DNA of 64,000 nt from Leadbetterella lacunae (GCF_042649125.1 NZ_JBHRYQ010000001.1:496001-560000), one strand, 5' to 3'. Shown: positions 9,320 through 19,037, counted from the first letter of the stretch. Notes: generated by a model from the letters alone, not told the origin. A program made the numbers and translations.

Positions 9320-9889
9320 TTCATAAAAACACTTCCTACACAAAGCCTCGTAAATATCAGTTTCACCCAGCATCACCAATTTGTCATTTTCTACTTTTCT
9401 ATGTGAAAAATGTGCGATATCGCCACAGTCAACACATATAGCATGTACTTTGGTTAAATATTCTGAGATTGCCATCAGATGAGGCATTGCCCCAAATGGC
9501 TTACCGTTTGAGTCCATATCAAGGCCTGCTACTATCACACGTTTTCCGCTATTAGCAAGCTTGTTACAAACATCTACTATTCCCATGTCAAAAAACTGAG
9601 CCTCGTCTATTCCTACTACATCACTAGCACCTGTATATAGCAATATCTCTTCTGATGTATTTACCGGCGTAGAGCGAATCACATTTTGATTGTGAGACAC
9701 GATGTCGTTTTCATCATAGCGGGTATCTATTTGTGGTTTAAAAATCTCAACATTTAGTTTAGCTATCTTTGCTCGCTTTAGTCTTCTTATTAACTCTTCA
9801 GTTTTTCCTGAGAACATCGAACCAGAAATTACTTCTATCCAACCATTTTTTGTATCTTTTCCTTTCTGTCTTTTTGGTTCAATGAACAT
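9305..9889 (-). CDS. tdk: Thymidine kinase
   Basis: 194 residues, the usual type II thymidine kinase length. It phosphorylates thymidine with ATP in the pyrimidine salvage pathway. The P-loop is GSMFSGKT near residue 23, the Walker B-like segment is DEAQFF near 95, and the nucleoside-binding region is GLDMDSNGKPFG. The zinc lasso has two Cys pairs (CVDCG and CRKC). It is transcribed divergently from the 399-residue gene on the right, and its 3' end overlaps a shared terminator. Confidence 0.95.
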   Translation of the reverse strand: MFIEPKRQKGKDTKNGWIEVISGSMFSGKTEELIRRLKRAKIAKLNVEIFKPQIDTRYDENDIVSHNQNVIRSTPVNTSEEILLYTGASDVVGIDEAQFFDMGIVDVCNKLANSGKRVIVAGLDMDSNGKPFGAMPHLMAISEYLTKVHAICVDCGDIAHFSHRKVENDKLVMLGETDIYEALCRKCFYEKASS

Positions 9890-9987
9890 TTTTTAAATAT
9901 TTTTACGTTAGTTACTTAAATGGCAAAAAAGTTGCATAGGGTTAGAGGTATTAGCCAATTAAAATACAAAAATAAAAGAATATTCTA

Positions 9988-11187
9988 ATGAGTTACAGCG
10001 GAAGCGTTTCAGATTTTCAAAATAATGCAAATGATTTTGCGGAGGTCATCTGCAAAGAGTTTTTTATATCGAAAGAGGCCATCTCTGGAGCGGAGATTAT
10101 TAACCTTACGGAAGTAAAGCAATTAAACCTTTTTATTCTTCGTGAACTATACGCCGAATGGCAAAAAGAAACAGATAAACTTAAAAGTCCATTTTTTGAT
10201 TATAATGAACCCGAGGCAAAAAAAGCATTAGAGGATTTTATGAATGTACTTTCTCGTTATATTTTAGTTAAAAAAGACGATTTCAAGCCAATATTGCAAA
10301 AGGCAACCAAATCTACTTTAGAGTTGTATAACGACCCCAAAACTTTTTTTAATGAGCAGCTACGTGCTTTGCCTAATTTTAAGTTAGATCAAAGTTGGTT
10401 GAGCAAAAACGGAAAGTTTTTTAAAGACTACAGTTGGGTGTTAATCGAACTGTCAAATAGATTAAATGGAACTACTTTTGTGTATGTTAATGAAGCCATA
10501 GACTGGATAAACGATCTTCTGACGTCTGACAAAAAAGAAGATTTTTCTAAAAATATTAAAGATATCATGGAAATAGTTGCCTTAAATGGCAATCAGGTAG
10601 AGGAAAAAGGCAAATCATTTTTTGATTCAATAAATACACATGCCGAAAATGAGCCTCAGCCAAAAATAGAGAGAAATCTTGCCTTTGTAGCTCCCAAATT
10701 AGAGGAGGTAGTAGTTGATCCGATAGTAGAAGAAATTAAACCCGAGCCTGTTAAGTTGGTCTCGGAAGATGTTTTTGTGGAAGAGAAAAAAGATCAAATT
10801 GCATTTGCAGAGACTATCACAGAATCAATAAAAGTGGAGGTGGCAGAACCTAAAGTAGAAAACAAATTTTTGAATGAAACGCTTAACGATGTTCACAATC
10901 GTAAAAATGGAGAGACAACCTCGCTTTCAGACTTTCATGCGAAACGCAAAATAGAGTCAATCAAAGGGAATATTTCACTTAATCAGCGATTCTTATTTAT
11001 AAACAATCTTTTTGGTTCTAAAAGCTCAGAGTTTGACCAGGCCATTGAAGAACTAGAAACTTGTCAAACATTTGGAGAAGCTAAAGATCAAATGATTAAG
11101 AAATATATGAGTCAATATAAGTGGGATTTGAAAAGCCCTGAGTCAGAAGAATTCTTTGATTTGCTCAAGAGAAGATATAATAATTAA
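9988..11187 (+). CDS. Conserved hypothetical cytoplasmic protein, 399 residues
   Basis: No signal peptide or membrane helix. The N-terminal 220 residues are helical and structured. Residues about 225-310 form an acidic Pro/Glu/Val-rich linker (PKLEEVVVDPIVEEIKPEP). The C-terminal 80 residues (LNQRFLFINNLFGSKSSEF) are compact, a segment I associate with uncharacterised Bacteroidota proteins. No function is assigned. It is monocistronic, between divergent tdk and a MITE-like insertion. Confidence 0.7.
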   Translation: MSYSGSVSDFQNNANDFAEVICKEFFISKEAISGAEIINLTEVKQLNLFILRELYAEWQKETDKLKSPFFDYNEPEAKKALEDFMNVLSRYILVKKDDFKPILQKATKSTLELYNDPKTFFNEQLRALPNFKLDQSWLSKNGKFFKDYSWVLIELSNRLNGTTFVYVNEAIDWINDLLTSDKKEDFSKNIKDIMEIVALNGNQVEEKGKSFFDSINTHAENEPQPKIERNLAFVAPKLEEVVVDPIVEEIKPEPVKLVSEDVFVEEKKDQIAFAETITESIKVEVAEPKVENKFLNETLNDVHNRKNGETTSLSDFHAKRKIESIKGNISLNQRFLFINNLFGSKSSEFDQAIEELETCQTFGEAKDQMIKKYMSQYKWDLKSPESEEFFDLLKRRYNN

Positions 11188-11267
11188 TTTAGTATAAGTG
11201 TAAGATTTTCAGAGTGTTGTGCTCAGGGTTTTATTCAAAAACCTGAAATTTATTTAATTCAAAGATA

Positions 11268-11588
11268 AAAAAAATATACTGTCAAACGGGTAAAAAAATA
11301 GAAAATAAATCTTTACATCGCCCTGCACTGTTTGAGCACTGTTAAAATTCTTTTGGGAGATATATTTTATTAGAACATTAATAACAAGAATTTTAATTGT
11401 GCGAGTTTGCAGGGTACAGTTTTTTTGCTCCGTTTTTTTTCGAAAAAAAATGGAGGCCCCGCTGGCAGGCGACCCAGTTAATGAAATGGGGGTGTTTTTC
11501 AAAATGTTTAAAAAAATGGCCTCAATGATAGGTTTAAGCTATGTTTTCTTTAAAAATAAAAGTTAACCGTTTGACAGTAAAAAAAATA
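11268..11588. mobile_element. MITE-like element, copy 1 (303 bp plus 9-bp target duplication)
   Basis: The element spans 11277-11579. Inverted ends are TACTGTCAAACGG on the left and its complement on the right. It is flanked on both sides by the identical 9-mer AAAAAAATA (11268-11276 and 11580-11588), a target-site duplication. A close relative sits at 36384-36735 with its own 9-bp duplication. No transposase is encoded, so it would be moved in trans. The duplication overlaps the T-run of the recQ terminator. The IS family could not be assigned. Confidence 0.85.
11450..11566 (+). CDS. 38-residue open frame inside the MITE-like element, doubtful
   Basis: A short frame starting MEAPLAGDPVNEMG and ending YVFFKNKS occupies the right third of copy 1. 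In copy 2 the frame is broken near its middle, although the last part (KKMASMVGLSYVFFKNK) is still readable. Conservation may reflect only DNA similarity of the two copies. It is recorded because the same peptide segment recurs. Confidence 0.2.
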   Translation: MEAPLAGDPVNEMGVFFKMFKKMASMIGLSYVFFKNKS

Positions 11589-11615
11589 GTCGACTTCTAT
11601 GAAGTCGACTATTTT
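11583..11615 (-). terminator. recQ terminator
   Basis: A 13-15-bp perfect stem (AATAGTCGACTTC and its complement, loop TAT) followed on the minus strand by a T8 run. The MITE-like element is inserted in this T-run, and the target duplication has recreated it. Confidence 0.85.
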
Positions 11616-11635
11616 CAGTTAAGGCCTTTTTATTG

Positions 11636-13954
11636 TTAGTTGGCCATCTCCGATATAAACTTGATCCGCATCAATCGAAGCTCCTCTTCGGTTACTTCAT
11701 CATCATAATCTTCAAATTCTACTAAAGCGGCCTTAATATCGTCAGATGACGATGTCATAAAGTACTCATAGATATCTTTTTGTTTTTCTTTATCTATTAC
11801 CTGATTTATATAATAATCTAAGTTTAGTTTTGTTCCCGAAAAACAGATGCTTTCTATCTCAGAAATAATCTCGTCAGCTGCCATTTCTTTGGCTTCTGCT
11901 ATTTCTTCTAAATCAATCTTTCGGTCAATCTGCTGAATAATGAAAATCTTCTTCTTAGACTTGTTTACGGTAGTTTTTACCATTAAGTCAGCAGAAGTTT
12001 CTATATCATTATCGTCGATGTATTTATTGATTAAAGTCAAAAACGGCTTGCCAAACTTCACTACTTTACCCATTCCTACACCATTTACCTGCGATAGTTC
12101 AAGTTCAGTAGTAGGGTAGGTGGTGGCCATTTCTTCCAAAGATGGATCTTGGAATACCACATAAGGCGGTACATTTTTCTCTTTGGCTATTTTTTTACGT
12201 AGAGCCTTTAGTAATTCTAACAAGGCTTGGTCAGAAGCACCGCCGCTGCTTGTAGGTCCGCTACTTTGTTGCAGTTCGTCTTCGCCACTACCTTCGGTTT
12301 CGTTTAGGTCGTGGTCTTCTTGGAAGGTGATCGTGTAAGGGTCTTGTAAAAACTTCTCTGCTTTTTCAGTAAGTTTTACAATTCCGTAGCTTTCTATGTC
12401 TTTTTTCAGATATCCAAATACAAGAAGCTGTCTGATGATAGAAACCCACTTATCTGCGGCAGTGATTTTACCATCGGCATTTATATCTGCTTTAGGTTTT
12501 TTGTTTACTACAATCGCATCTTCGTCTTCCTCTTCCTCTTCTTCAAACTTATCTGATAAGTTGAAGTATTTCAGCCCTTTACCAAACGAATCCAATTTGT
12601 CGTGGCCATAGCTTACTATTGCCGGGTTGTCTTTGGTGTTGGCTGTTAAAATATCTGCTATATGATTTGCTGAGAATCGTTGTTCTGTTTTTTTGATGGT
12701 ATCTAAAACCAAAACAACCTCTTCTTCTCCTTTAAATGTCTTGGTAGGTTTATTGCAGTTATCACAGAAACCGCAATTTTTTTCCATTTGCTCACCAAAA
12801 TAGCTCAACAATTGACGTCTTCTACATACACCCAAAGACGAATAAGCCACCATTTCCATTAGTAATGCTTTGGCGTTATCTCTCTCGGTTACGTTTTTGT
12901 CTTTGTTAAACTTCTCAAGTTTTGTGATGTCGTCCAATGCATAAAACATCAAACATGAGCCATCAAGTCCGTCTCTTCCACCTCTACCAGTTTCTTGGTA
13001 GTAACCTTCAAGCGACTTTGGAGCATCATAATGCACCACAAACCTAACATCGGGTTTGTCGATACCCATACCAAAAGCTATGGTAGCTACCACAATGTCG
13101 CAATCTTCTTTTAAAAATGCATCTTGGTTTTTCATTCTCACGTCTGAATCCAAACCTGCATGGTAAGGCAATGCCTTAAATCCATTAACAACCAAAAGCT
13201 CGGCTATTTCCTCCACTTTTTTACGGCTCAAACAATACACTATTCCTGACTTGCCTTTGTGTTGGGTCAAAAACTTGATTAATTGCTTTTTGGCGTTTTG
13301 TTTCGGACGAACTTCGTAATAAAGGTTAGTTCTGTTAAACGAAGTCTTGAAAATATGTGAATCGTCCATATTTAGACTTTTCTGAATATCTATCTGCACC
13401 TTTGGAGTGGCAGTGGCCGTTAAGGCAATAATAGGAAGATCAGGATTGATATTCTCTATTATTTCTTTGATTTTACGATATTCAGGCCTAAAATCGTGCC
13501 CCCATTCTGATATACAGTGAGCTTCGTCTACAGCTACAAAACTAAGGGTTGCTTTTTTTAGGAAAACAAGATTGTCTTCTTTGGTAAGCGACTCAGGAGC
13601 TATATATAACAATTTGCAGTTTCCTGCTATCACGTCATTTTTGACGCGATTCATTTCAGACTTATTTAGGGTAGAATTAAGAAATTGGGCATTTATTCCA
13701 AATGCTTTCAATTGGTCTACCTGGTTTTTCATTAGGGCTATCAAAGGTGATATCACGATTGCAGTTCCTTCTAATACTGTGGCCGGTAATTGATAACACA
13801 ATGACTTACCTGCACCTGTTGGCATAATCACAAAAGTATTCTTTCCTGAAACAATACTTTTGATAATCTTTTCTTGCTCTCCCCTAAAATTGTCAAACCC
13901 AAAAATCTCTTTTAGGTTCTTTTTTAATTCGAAATCTATTGATTCATCAATCAT
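11636..13954 (-). CDS. recQ: ATP-dependent DNA helicase RecQ
   Basis: 772 residues. It is a 3'-5' superfamily 2 helicase acting in recombination and repair. Helicase motifs are visible: GAGKSLCYQLPA (I), DEAHCISEWGHDFR (II and aromatic loop), ALTATATPKV (III), and GIDKPDVRFVVHYDAPKSLEGYYQETGRGGRDG (V-VI, read in parts). The zinc site has cysteines in CGFCDNCNKP. The winged-helix RQC and HRDC domains follow. A glutamate-rich insert near residue 470 (EEEEEDEDA) and a long C-terminal extension make it longer than typical RecQ. It diverges from the sugar isomerase gene. Confidence 0.95.
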   Translation of the reverse strand: MIDESIDFELKKNLKEIFGFDNFRGEQEKIIKSIVSGKNTFVIMPTGAGKSLCYQLPATVLEGTAIVISPLIALMKNQVDQLKAFGINAQFLNSTLNKSEMNRVKNDVIAGNCKLLYIAPESLTKEDNLVFLKKATLSFVAVDEAHCISEWGHDFRPEYRKIKEIIENINPDLPIIALTATATPKVQIDIQKSLNMDDSHIFKTSFNRTNLYYEVRPKQNAKKQLIKFLTQHKGKSGIVYCLSRKKVEEIAELLVVNGFKALPYHAGLDSDVRMKNQDAFLKEDCDIVVATIAFGMGIDKPDVRFVVHYDAPKSLEGYYQETGRGGRDGLDGSCLMFYALDDITKLEKFNKDKNVTERDNAKALLMEMVAYSSLGVCRRRQLLSYFGEQMEKNCGFCDNCNKPTKTFKGEEEVVLVLDTIKKTEQRFSANHIADILTANTKDNPAIVSYGHDKLDSFGKGLKYFNLSDKFEEEEEEDEDAIVVNKKPKADINADGKITAADKWVSIIRQLLVFGYLKKDIESYGIVKLTEKAEKFLQDPYTITFQEDHDLNETEGSGEDELQQSSGPTSSGGASDQALLELLKALRKKIAKEKNVPPYVVFQDPSLEEMATTYPTTELELSQVNGVGMGKVVKFGKPFLTLINKYIDDNDIETSADLMVKTTVNKSKKKIFIIQQIDRKIDLEEIAEAKEMAADEIISEIESICFSGTKLNLDYYINQVIDKEKQKDIYEYFMTSSSDDIKAALVEFEDYDDEVTEEELRLMRIKFISEMAN

Positions 13955-14130
13955 AGCTAAATCACGTATTGGCGTTAAAAAAAAGCACGTTCAATAAAAA
14001 CGTGGTGAATTAATTCTATAGCCAATATACAAATTTTGTTTTGTTGTACTTAAATTATCCTAAAAAAAAATCTTTAGTAAAATGGGCGTAAAGGCTTATC
14101 TTTGCGTAAAAAAAACACCCCTTTTTTACA

Positions 14131-15105
14131 GTGCGGACGAAATTAGATAAAAATATTATTGATATAGCCAAAAAAGTCTTAGTTGATGAGACTGAGGCTA
14201 TTAAATCTTTGATAAATACAATTGACGATAAATTTGAGGCCATTATCCACGAAATATTGGCCTGTAGAGGCAAGGTTGTGATCACAGGAATAGGTAAAAG
14301 TGCCATTATTGCTCAAAAAATAGTTGCAACTTTTAACTCCACAGGCCAAAAGGCCGTGTTTATGCATGCCACCGATGCCCTTCATGGCGACCTCGGTATC
14401 ATAGACGATCAAGACATCATCATGTTTCTTTCAAAAAGTGGCGACACACCCGAAATCAAGGTAGTGCTACCTATGATCAAACGCTTGGGAACCAAAATAA
14501 TAGCATTGGTTTCTAACCTAGAGTCTTATTTGGCTATCAATAGCGACTTCGTTTTAAATGCCCATGTAGACAAAGAAGCCTGCCTACTTAATCTAGCTCC
14601 TACTACTTCCACCACTGCAGCATTGGCTTTGGGCGATGCAGTAGCGGTTTGTTTACTTGAAGCAAGGGAGTTCACCAAAAAAGACTTCGCCAAATATCAC
14701 CCGGGCGGAAGTTTGGGTAAAAAATTATATTTAAAAGTAGCAGACATTTATCCAAATAATGCCTGCCCAGTCGTTAAAGACTCGGCGAGTATACAAGAGG
14801 TGATTTTGGAAATGACAACCAAGCGACTTGGGGCCACGGCTGTTGTAAATGCCACAAATGAGTTGATTGGAATAGTAACAGACGGTGACCTAAGAAGGAT
14901 GCTGACTTCAAGCAGTGACTTTACGAGTTTGACCGCCGAAACTATTATGTCTAGAAATCCAAAATCTATCGCTCCTGATGAATATGCCGTAAATGCACTC
15001 TTACATATGCAAGAGTTAAGTATATCTCAGCTAATTGTTGCCGAAAATGGGAAAGTGTTTGGATTTGTTCATTTGCATGACTTACTTAGAGAGGGTTTAG
15101 TGTAG
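14131..15105 (+). CDS. kdsD: Arabinose-5-phosphate isomerase, KpsF/GutQ family
   Basis: 324 residues. It interconverts ribulose-5-phosphate and arabinose-5-phosphate, the entry to Kdo for lipopolysaccharide. An N-terminal SIS sugar-isomerase domain (GKVVITGIGKSAIIAQK; FLSKSGDTPEI; HPGGSLGK) is followed by two CBS domains (LIGIVTDGDLRRML; QLIVAENGKVFGFVHLHDLL). The start is GTG, the best in frame. Length matches the family. It lies divergent to recQ and 37 bp before nadB. Confidence 0.93.
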   Translation: MRTKLDKNIIDIAKKVLVDETEAIKSLINTIDDKFEAIIHEILACRGKVVITGIGKSAIIAQKIVATFNSTGQKAVFMHATDALHGDLGIIDDQDIIMFLSKSGDTPEIKVVLPMIKRLGTKIIALVSNLESYLAINSDFVLNAHVDKEACLLNLAPTTSTTAALALGDAVAVCLLEAREFTKKDFAKYHPGGSLGKKLYLKVADIYPNNACPVVKDSASIQEVILEMTTKRLGATAVVNATNELIGIVTDGDLRRMLTSSSDFTSLTAETIMSRNPKSIAPDEYAVNALLHMQELSISQLIVAENGKVFGFVHLHDLLREGLV

Positions 15106-15142
15106 TTTTTTTAGAGAGAATTAAGAATATTATAATATAGAA

Positions 15143-16735
15143 ATGAGAGAAGCAGATTTTTTGGTGATAGGTTCGGGCATCGCGGGTTTAAGTTTCGCAC
15201 TTAAAGCAGCAGAAAAAGGCAAAGTGCTTATACTAACTAAAGTTAACGCCGACGAAACCAACACCAAGTATGCTCAGGGCGGTATTGCGGGAGTTTTTGA
15301 CCCTGAAACCGATAGTTTCGAAAAACATATTTCTGACACCATGATAGCCGGAGACGGCCTGTGCGACAAAGAAATAGTAGAGATAGTAGTTAAAGAAGGC
15401 CCTGCTCGAATTCAAGAATTGATAGATTACGGTACCAATTTTGATAAAGAAGATTCAGGCGAATATAACCTCACTCGTGAGGGAGGGCACTCAGCCAAAC
15501 GTATATTACATTATAAGGACATAACAGGTTGGGAAATTGAGCGAGCCTTGCTTGAGCAGGTACATGCCAATCCTAACATTGAAATATTGACGCATTATTT
15601 TGCAATAGAAATAATTACACAGCACCATTTGGGTAAAAACGTGGATCCTGCTGAGCAACCTGTAGAATGTTACGGTATTTATGCCTTAAATATCAATTCT
15701 GGTCAAGTGGAAACTATTCTTTCTAAACTGACCTTGATGGCCACAGGAGGAGCAGGGCATATTTATGCAGCCACTACCAATCCGGTTATCGCCACCGGAG
15801 ACGGCATCGCGATGGTTTATCGTGCCAAAGGCAAAATTAGAGATATGGAAATGATGCAGTTTCACCCTACCTCTCTATATAACCCAGGTTCTTTTCCTAG
15901 TTTTTTGATTACCGAAGCCGTTAGAGGCGAAGGCGGTGTGTTAAGAAACAAGTCAGGCAAAGAGTTTATGTACGATTACGACGAACGCGGCTCTTTGGCT
16001 CCAAGAGACATAGTGGCCCGCTCCATAGATGCTGAAATGAAAAAGACCGGGGAGGAGTTTGTTTACTTAGACATTACCCACAAACCCAAAGAATTGATAT
16101 TGGAGCATTTCCCTAATATTTATGAAAAGTGCTTAACCGTAGGTTTAGATATCACAAAAGACCAAATACCTGTGACTCCTGCGGCACATTACCTGTGTGG
16201 CGGTGTTTTGGTAGATGCGTATGGACGTACTTCCATAAGTAATTTATTTGCATGTGGCGAGTGTTCATCTACGGGTTTACATGGAGCTAACCGTTTGGCT
16301 TCTAATTCTTTGCTGGAGGCAGCTGTTTTCGGAAATCGTATTTCACAAATCGCTTTAGAGGCTATTTCAGATGTGCATTTTAAAGACGATGTGCCAAGTT
16401 GGAATGAGTTTGGTGCTGTACAATCAAACGAAGAGGTTTTGGTAACCCACAATACCCGTGAGCTGCAACGCATGATGTCAGATTATGTAGGTATCGTTAG
16501 GTCTGACTTTAGGCTTGAAAGAGCAGAAACTAGGCTAAATATGCTTAAAGAAGAAACAGAAGCTTTTTACAGAAAAACTAAAATTTCGGTAAAACTTTGT
16601 GAGCTTAGAAATCTAATCCTTTGTGCCGAAATGGTTATCAAATGTGCCAAAATGAGGAAAGAATCGCGAGGCCTACATTTTACAACTGATTACCCGTATA
16701 AGCTAGGTGGTGATCCCCAAAACTCAGTGATTTAG
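15143..16735 (+). CDS. nadB: L-aspartate oxidase
   Basis: 530 residues. It oxidises L-aspartate to iminoaspartate, the first step of de novo NAD synthesis. The FAD dinucleotide fold is GSGIAGLSFALKAAE near residue 8; family motifs are TKYAQGGIAG, MEMMQFHPTSLY, RSIDAEM and GLHGANRLASNSLLEA, followed by a helical C-terminal domain. NadA and NadC are not in the window. It may be co-transcribed with kdsD (37-bp gap). Confidence 0.95.
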   Translation: MREADFLVIGSGIAGLSFALKAAEKGKVLILTKVNADETNTKYAQGGIAGVFDPETDSFEKHISDTMIAGDGLCDKEIVEIVVKEGPARIQELIDYGTNFDKEDSGEYNLTREGGHSAKRILHYKDITGWEIERALLEQVHANPNIEILTHYFAIEIITQHHLGKNVDPAEQPVECYGIYALNINSGQVETILSKLTLMATGGAGHIYAATTNPVIATGDGIAMVYRAKGKIRDMEMMQFHPTSLYNPGSFPSFLITEAVRGEGGVLRNKSGKEFMYDYDERGSLAPRDIVARSIDAEMKKTGEEFVYLDITHKPKELILEHFPNIYEKCLTVGLDITKDQIPVTPAAHYLCGGVLVDAYGRTSISNLFACGECSSTGLHGANRLASNSLLEAAVFGNRISQIALEAISDVHFKDDVPSWNEFGAVQSNEEVLVTHNTRELQRMMSDYVGIVRSDFRLERAETRLNMLKEETEAFYRKTKISVKLCELRNLILCAEMVIKCAKMRKESRGLHFTTDYPYKLGGDPQNSVI

Positions 16736-16904
16736 GAATAAATAATTTAAAAAGTTTTAAACAATTACACTATTTTGAGCGTATTAAGCCTTAATGCCTT
16801 GATATAAAGACCGTTTAATAGTTTTTTAACATTAAAACTTTCATTTTAAATCTTTATTTACGATTTTTGAAAACTTTATCACCCCAGAAATAAATCCAAA
16901 TTCT

Positions 16905-17126
16905 ATGAATAAGTTCAAATATTTACTCGAAAGCAATATGTTTGGTGTTTGCTCAAGACTAGGAGAGAAACTCAATTTTTCTACTGGAAGCGTGCGTAAA
17001 TACTTCATTTATGCCTCATTTTTTACCTTAGGTTCACCAGTTTTAATCTACATGATCATGGCCTTTTGGATGGAAATGAGAAGACACATTCGCCGCAACC
17101 AAAACCCAAGTGTTTGGGAATTTTGA
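16905..17126 (+). CDS. PspC-domain small membrane protein
   Basis: 73 residues. The pattern FGVCSRLGEKLNFSTGSVRKYFIYASFF, then a hydrophobic helix (LGSPVLIYMIMAFW) and a basic tail, matches the short PspC/YvlC-like family. The family is linked to membrane stress, but this member's role is not known. Its stop codon ends at 17126, the base before the nuoD stop on the other strand, so the two genes converge with no gap. Confidence 0.75.
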   Translation: MNKFKYLLESNMFGVCSRLGEKLNFSTGSVRKYFIYASFFTLGSPVLIYMIMAFWMEMRRHIRRNQNPSVWEF

Positions 17127-18341
17127 TTATCGGTCTACTTCGCCCATTACAAAATCCAATGAACCTATAATGGCTATCAAATCTGCAAGCATCATTCCTC
17201 GCGAGAGCTCAGGAAGCACCGAAAGGTTGTGAAACGAACATGCCCTACACTTTAATCGTACCGGAATATCTGACCTACCGTCGGTTCTGAAAAAGAATCC
17301 CAGCTCACCTTTTGAATTTTCAGCTCTCGCATAAAAATCCATTTTTTGTGGGCGTATTTTTTTAGGTACAAATACCTGAGGGTCAAAGTCTCGTGTGCGT
17401 TTGTGGTCTTTGTTGAGTTTTTCGAGGCATTGCTCAATAATCTTTAGCGATTCCCAGCACTCCTGCACCCGCACATTGTTCCGATCCCAGCAGTCGCCCA
17501 CTTTTCCTACAGTTCCTTGTCCTACCGGAATATCAAAATCCAACTCGGGATAAACCGAATATCCATCTACTCTTCTTAAGTCATGTTTTAATCCCGAACC
17601 TCTCAAAACAGGGCCTGTGCATCCGTAGTTTATGGCTAAGTCTAGATTTAATACCCCGACGTTTGCCGTTCTTTGGATAAAAATGTGGTTGTCAATTACA
17701 ATCTGCTGCAGTTCCACCAATTTGGGTTTGAGGTAGGCCACAAACTCCCCGCATTTTTCTTCAAAACCAATAGGTAAATCATAAAATAGGCCACCTATCC
17801 AAATATAGTTATAAAGCATACGAGCCCCTGAAACCCATTCCAGCATACGCAAAATAGTTTCGCGGTCGCGGTTAAGCCAAAGAAAAGGTGTAGAAGCTCC
17901 AATGTCAAGAGCGTAAGTGCCAATTGCAATAAAATGAGAGGCAATTCGATTAAGTTCTGCTACCAACACACGAATATATTCTATACGCTTTGGAAGGGTA
18001 TTTTCTATACCGAGCATTTTCTCTACGCCCATCACATAAGCATGCTCATTGTTCATAGAGGCTACGTAATCAAGGCGATCAACGAAAGGTATAATTTGAT
18101 TGAAAGGGAGATTTTCGGCGTGCTTTTCAAAGCATCTGTGCAAATATCCCAGGTGAGGAACCAGGTCTTTGATAAGCTCTCCATCCGAAATAACTTCCAA
18201 ACGCAATACGCCGTGGGTAGACGGGTGCTGCGGTCCCAAGTTGAGAAGCATCTCCTCATTTTTGAGATTTTCAACTTTAAATTTCGTCGGGTCCGATTCC
18301 CTAAGGTTTTCGGGTTTATATTTGTACTGAATATTTTGCAT
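17127..18341 (-). CDS. nuoD: NADH-quinone oxidoreductase subunit D
   Basis: The 49-kDa subunit of respiratory complex I, which lies near the quinone site. Hallmarks are LNLGPQHPSTHGVLRLE, LVPHLGYLHRCFEK, FVDRLDYVASMNNEHAY, LRGSGLKHDLRRVDGYSVY and the C-terminal end IAIIGSLDFVMGEVDR. I chose the ATG at 18341 (MQNIQYKYKPENLRE) rather than the upstream GTG at 18371, giving 404 residues. No other nuo gene is adjacent, so subunit D is separated from the rest of the operon here. Confidence 0.93.
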   Translation of the reverse strand: MQNIQYKYKPENLRESDPTKFKVENLKNEEMLLNLGPQHPSTHGVLRLEVISDGELIKDLVPHLGYLHRCFEKHAENLPFNQIIPFVDRLDYVASMNNEHAYVMGVEKMLGIENTLPKRIEYIRVLVAELNRIASHFIAIGTYALDIGASTPFLWLNRDRETILRMLEWVSGARMLYNYIWIGGLFYDLPIGFEEKCGEFVAYLKPKLVELQQIVIDNHIFIQRTANVGVLNLDLAINYGCTGPVLRGSGLKHDLRRVDGYSVYPELDFDIPVGQGTVGKVGDCWDRNNVRVQECWESLKIIEQCLEKLNKDHKRTRDFDPQVFVPKKIRPQKMDFYARAENSKGELGFFFRTDGRSDIPVRLKCRACSFHNLSVLPELSRGMMLADLIAIIGSLDFVMGEVDR

Positions 18342-18404
18342 CGTTTCTTTTTCTGATTCAAAAATAAGCACAAAAAATTAAGATACTTTACGGACATACA
18401 AAAA

Positions 18405-18968
18405 ATGCACGATATAGAACCGTTTTATAATTGGCAGCGATATTATGAGGGGTACAAAGACCCCAAAAATCCGTTTTTTGATAAAGAGATTGGTAGCGTT
18501 TATACCAATACTGTTTATGGGTATTACATAGACCCAAATTGGGACGAGATAGGCTCTGAGACCTTGTATTTAAAAATTTTGATGATAAATTATCAAAAAA
18601 AATATGCGGTCATAGAGCTTTTTGGCGAATGGAATGACACCCTCCATAACGACATTATGTATTTTAAAAGGTACGTAATAGATCATTTAATCAAAAATGG
18701 AATAAAATATTTCATACTTTTGGGTGATAATATTTTCCAGTTTCACGGAGGAGAAACCGATTATTACGAAGAGTGGTTTGAAGATGTAGAAGACGGATGG
18801 ATAGCGGCAGTAAATCTTCGTGCTTTTATAATGGAAGAGCTCACCAAGTATCGTTTAGACTATTATTTAAACTATGGGGGTACTTTACAAATGGAAAATT
18901 GGCGAACGCTAAAGCCTGATTTATTTTTTGAACTGATAGAGAAACTCATTCAAAGAAGGCTTACGTGA
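18405..18968 (+). CDS. Conserved hypothetical protein, 187 residues
   Basis: An acidic, aromatic-rich soluble protein (MHDIEPFYNWQRYYEGYKD; FHGGETDYYEEWFEDVEDGW). No signal peptide, membrane helix or known motif. The middle alternates strand and helix (YAVIELFGEWNDT; YFILLGDNIFQF). It diverges from nuoD with a short shared promoter region. Function unknown. Confidence 0.7.
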   Translation: MHDIEPFYNWQRYYEGYKDPKNPFFDKEIGSVYTNTVYGYYIDPNWDEIGSETLYLKILMINYQKKYAVIELFGEWNDTLHNDIMYFKRYVIDHLIKNGIKYFILLGDNIFQFHGGETDYYEEWFEDVEDGWIAAVNLRAFIMEELTKYRLDYYLNYGGTLQMENWRTLKPDLFFELIEKLIQRRLT

Positions 18969-19037
18969 ACCATAAAGCCTTATTTTGGTTTATTATTTTA
19001 ACAAAAAAAAAGAATTTTATAAAACATATATATAGAA

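Noticed and set aside
11226..11243. Terminator after the 399-residue gene
   Set aside because: AGGGTTTT-ATTC-AAAAACCT forms a stem, but no T-run follows, so it is too weak to call.
11636..13954. Dockerin/EF-hand-like stretch DINADGKITAADKW within RecQ
   Set aside because: It sits at the acidic insert just before the RQC winged helix and a single loop is not enough for a dockerin; coincidence is more likely.
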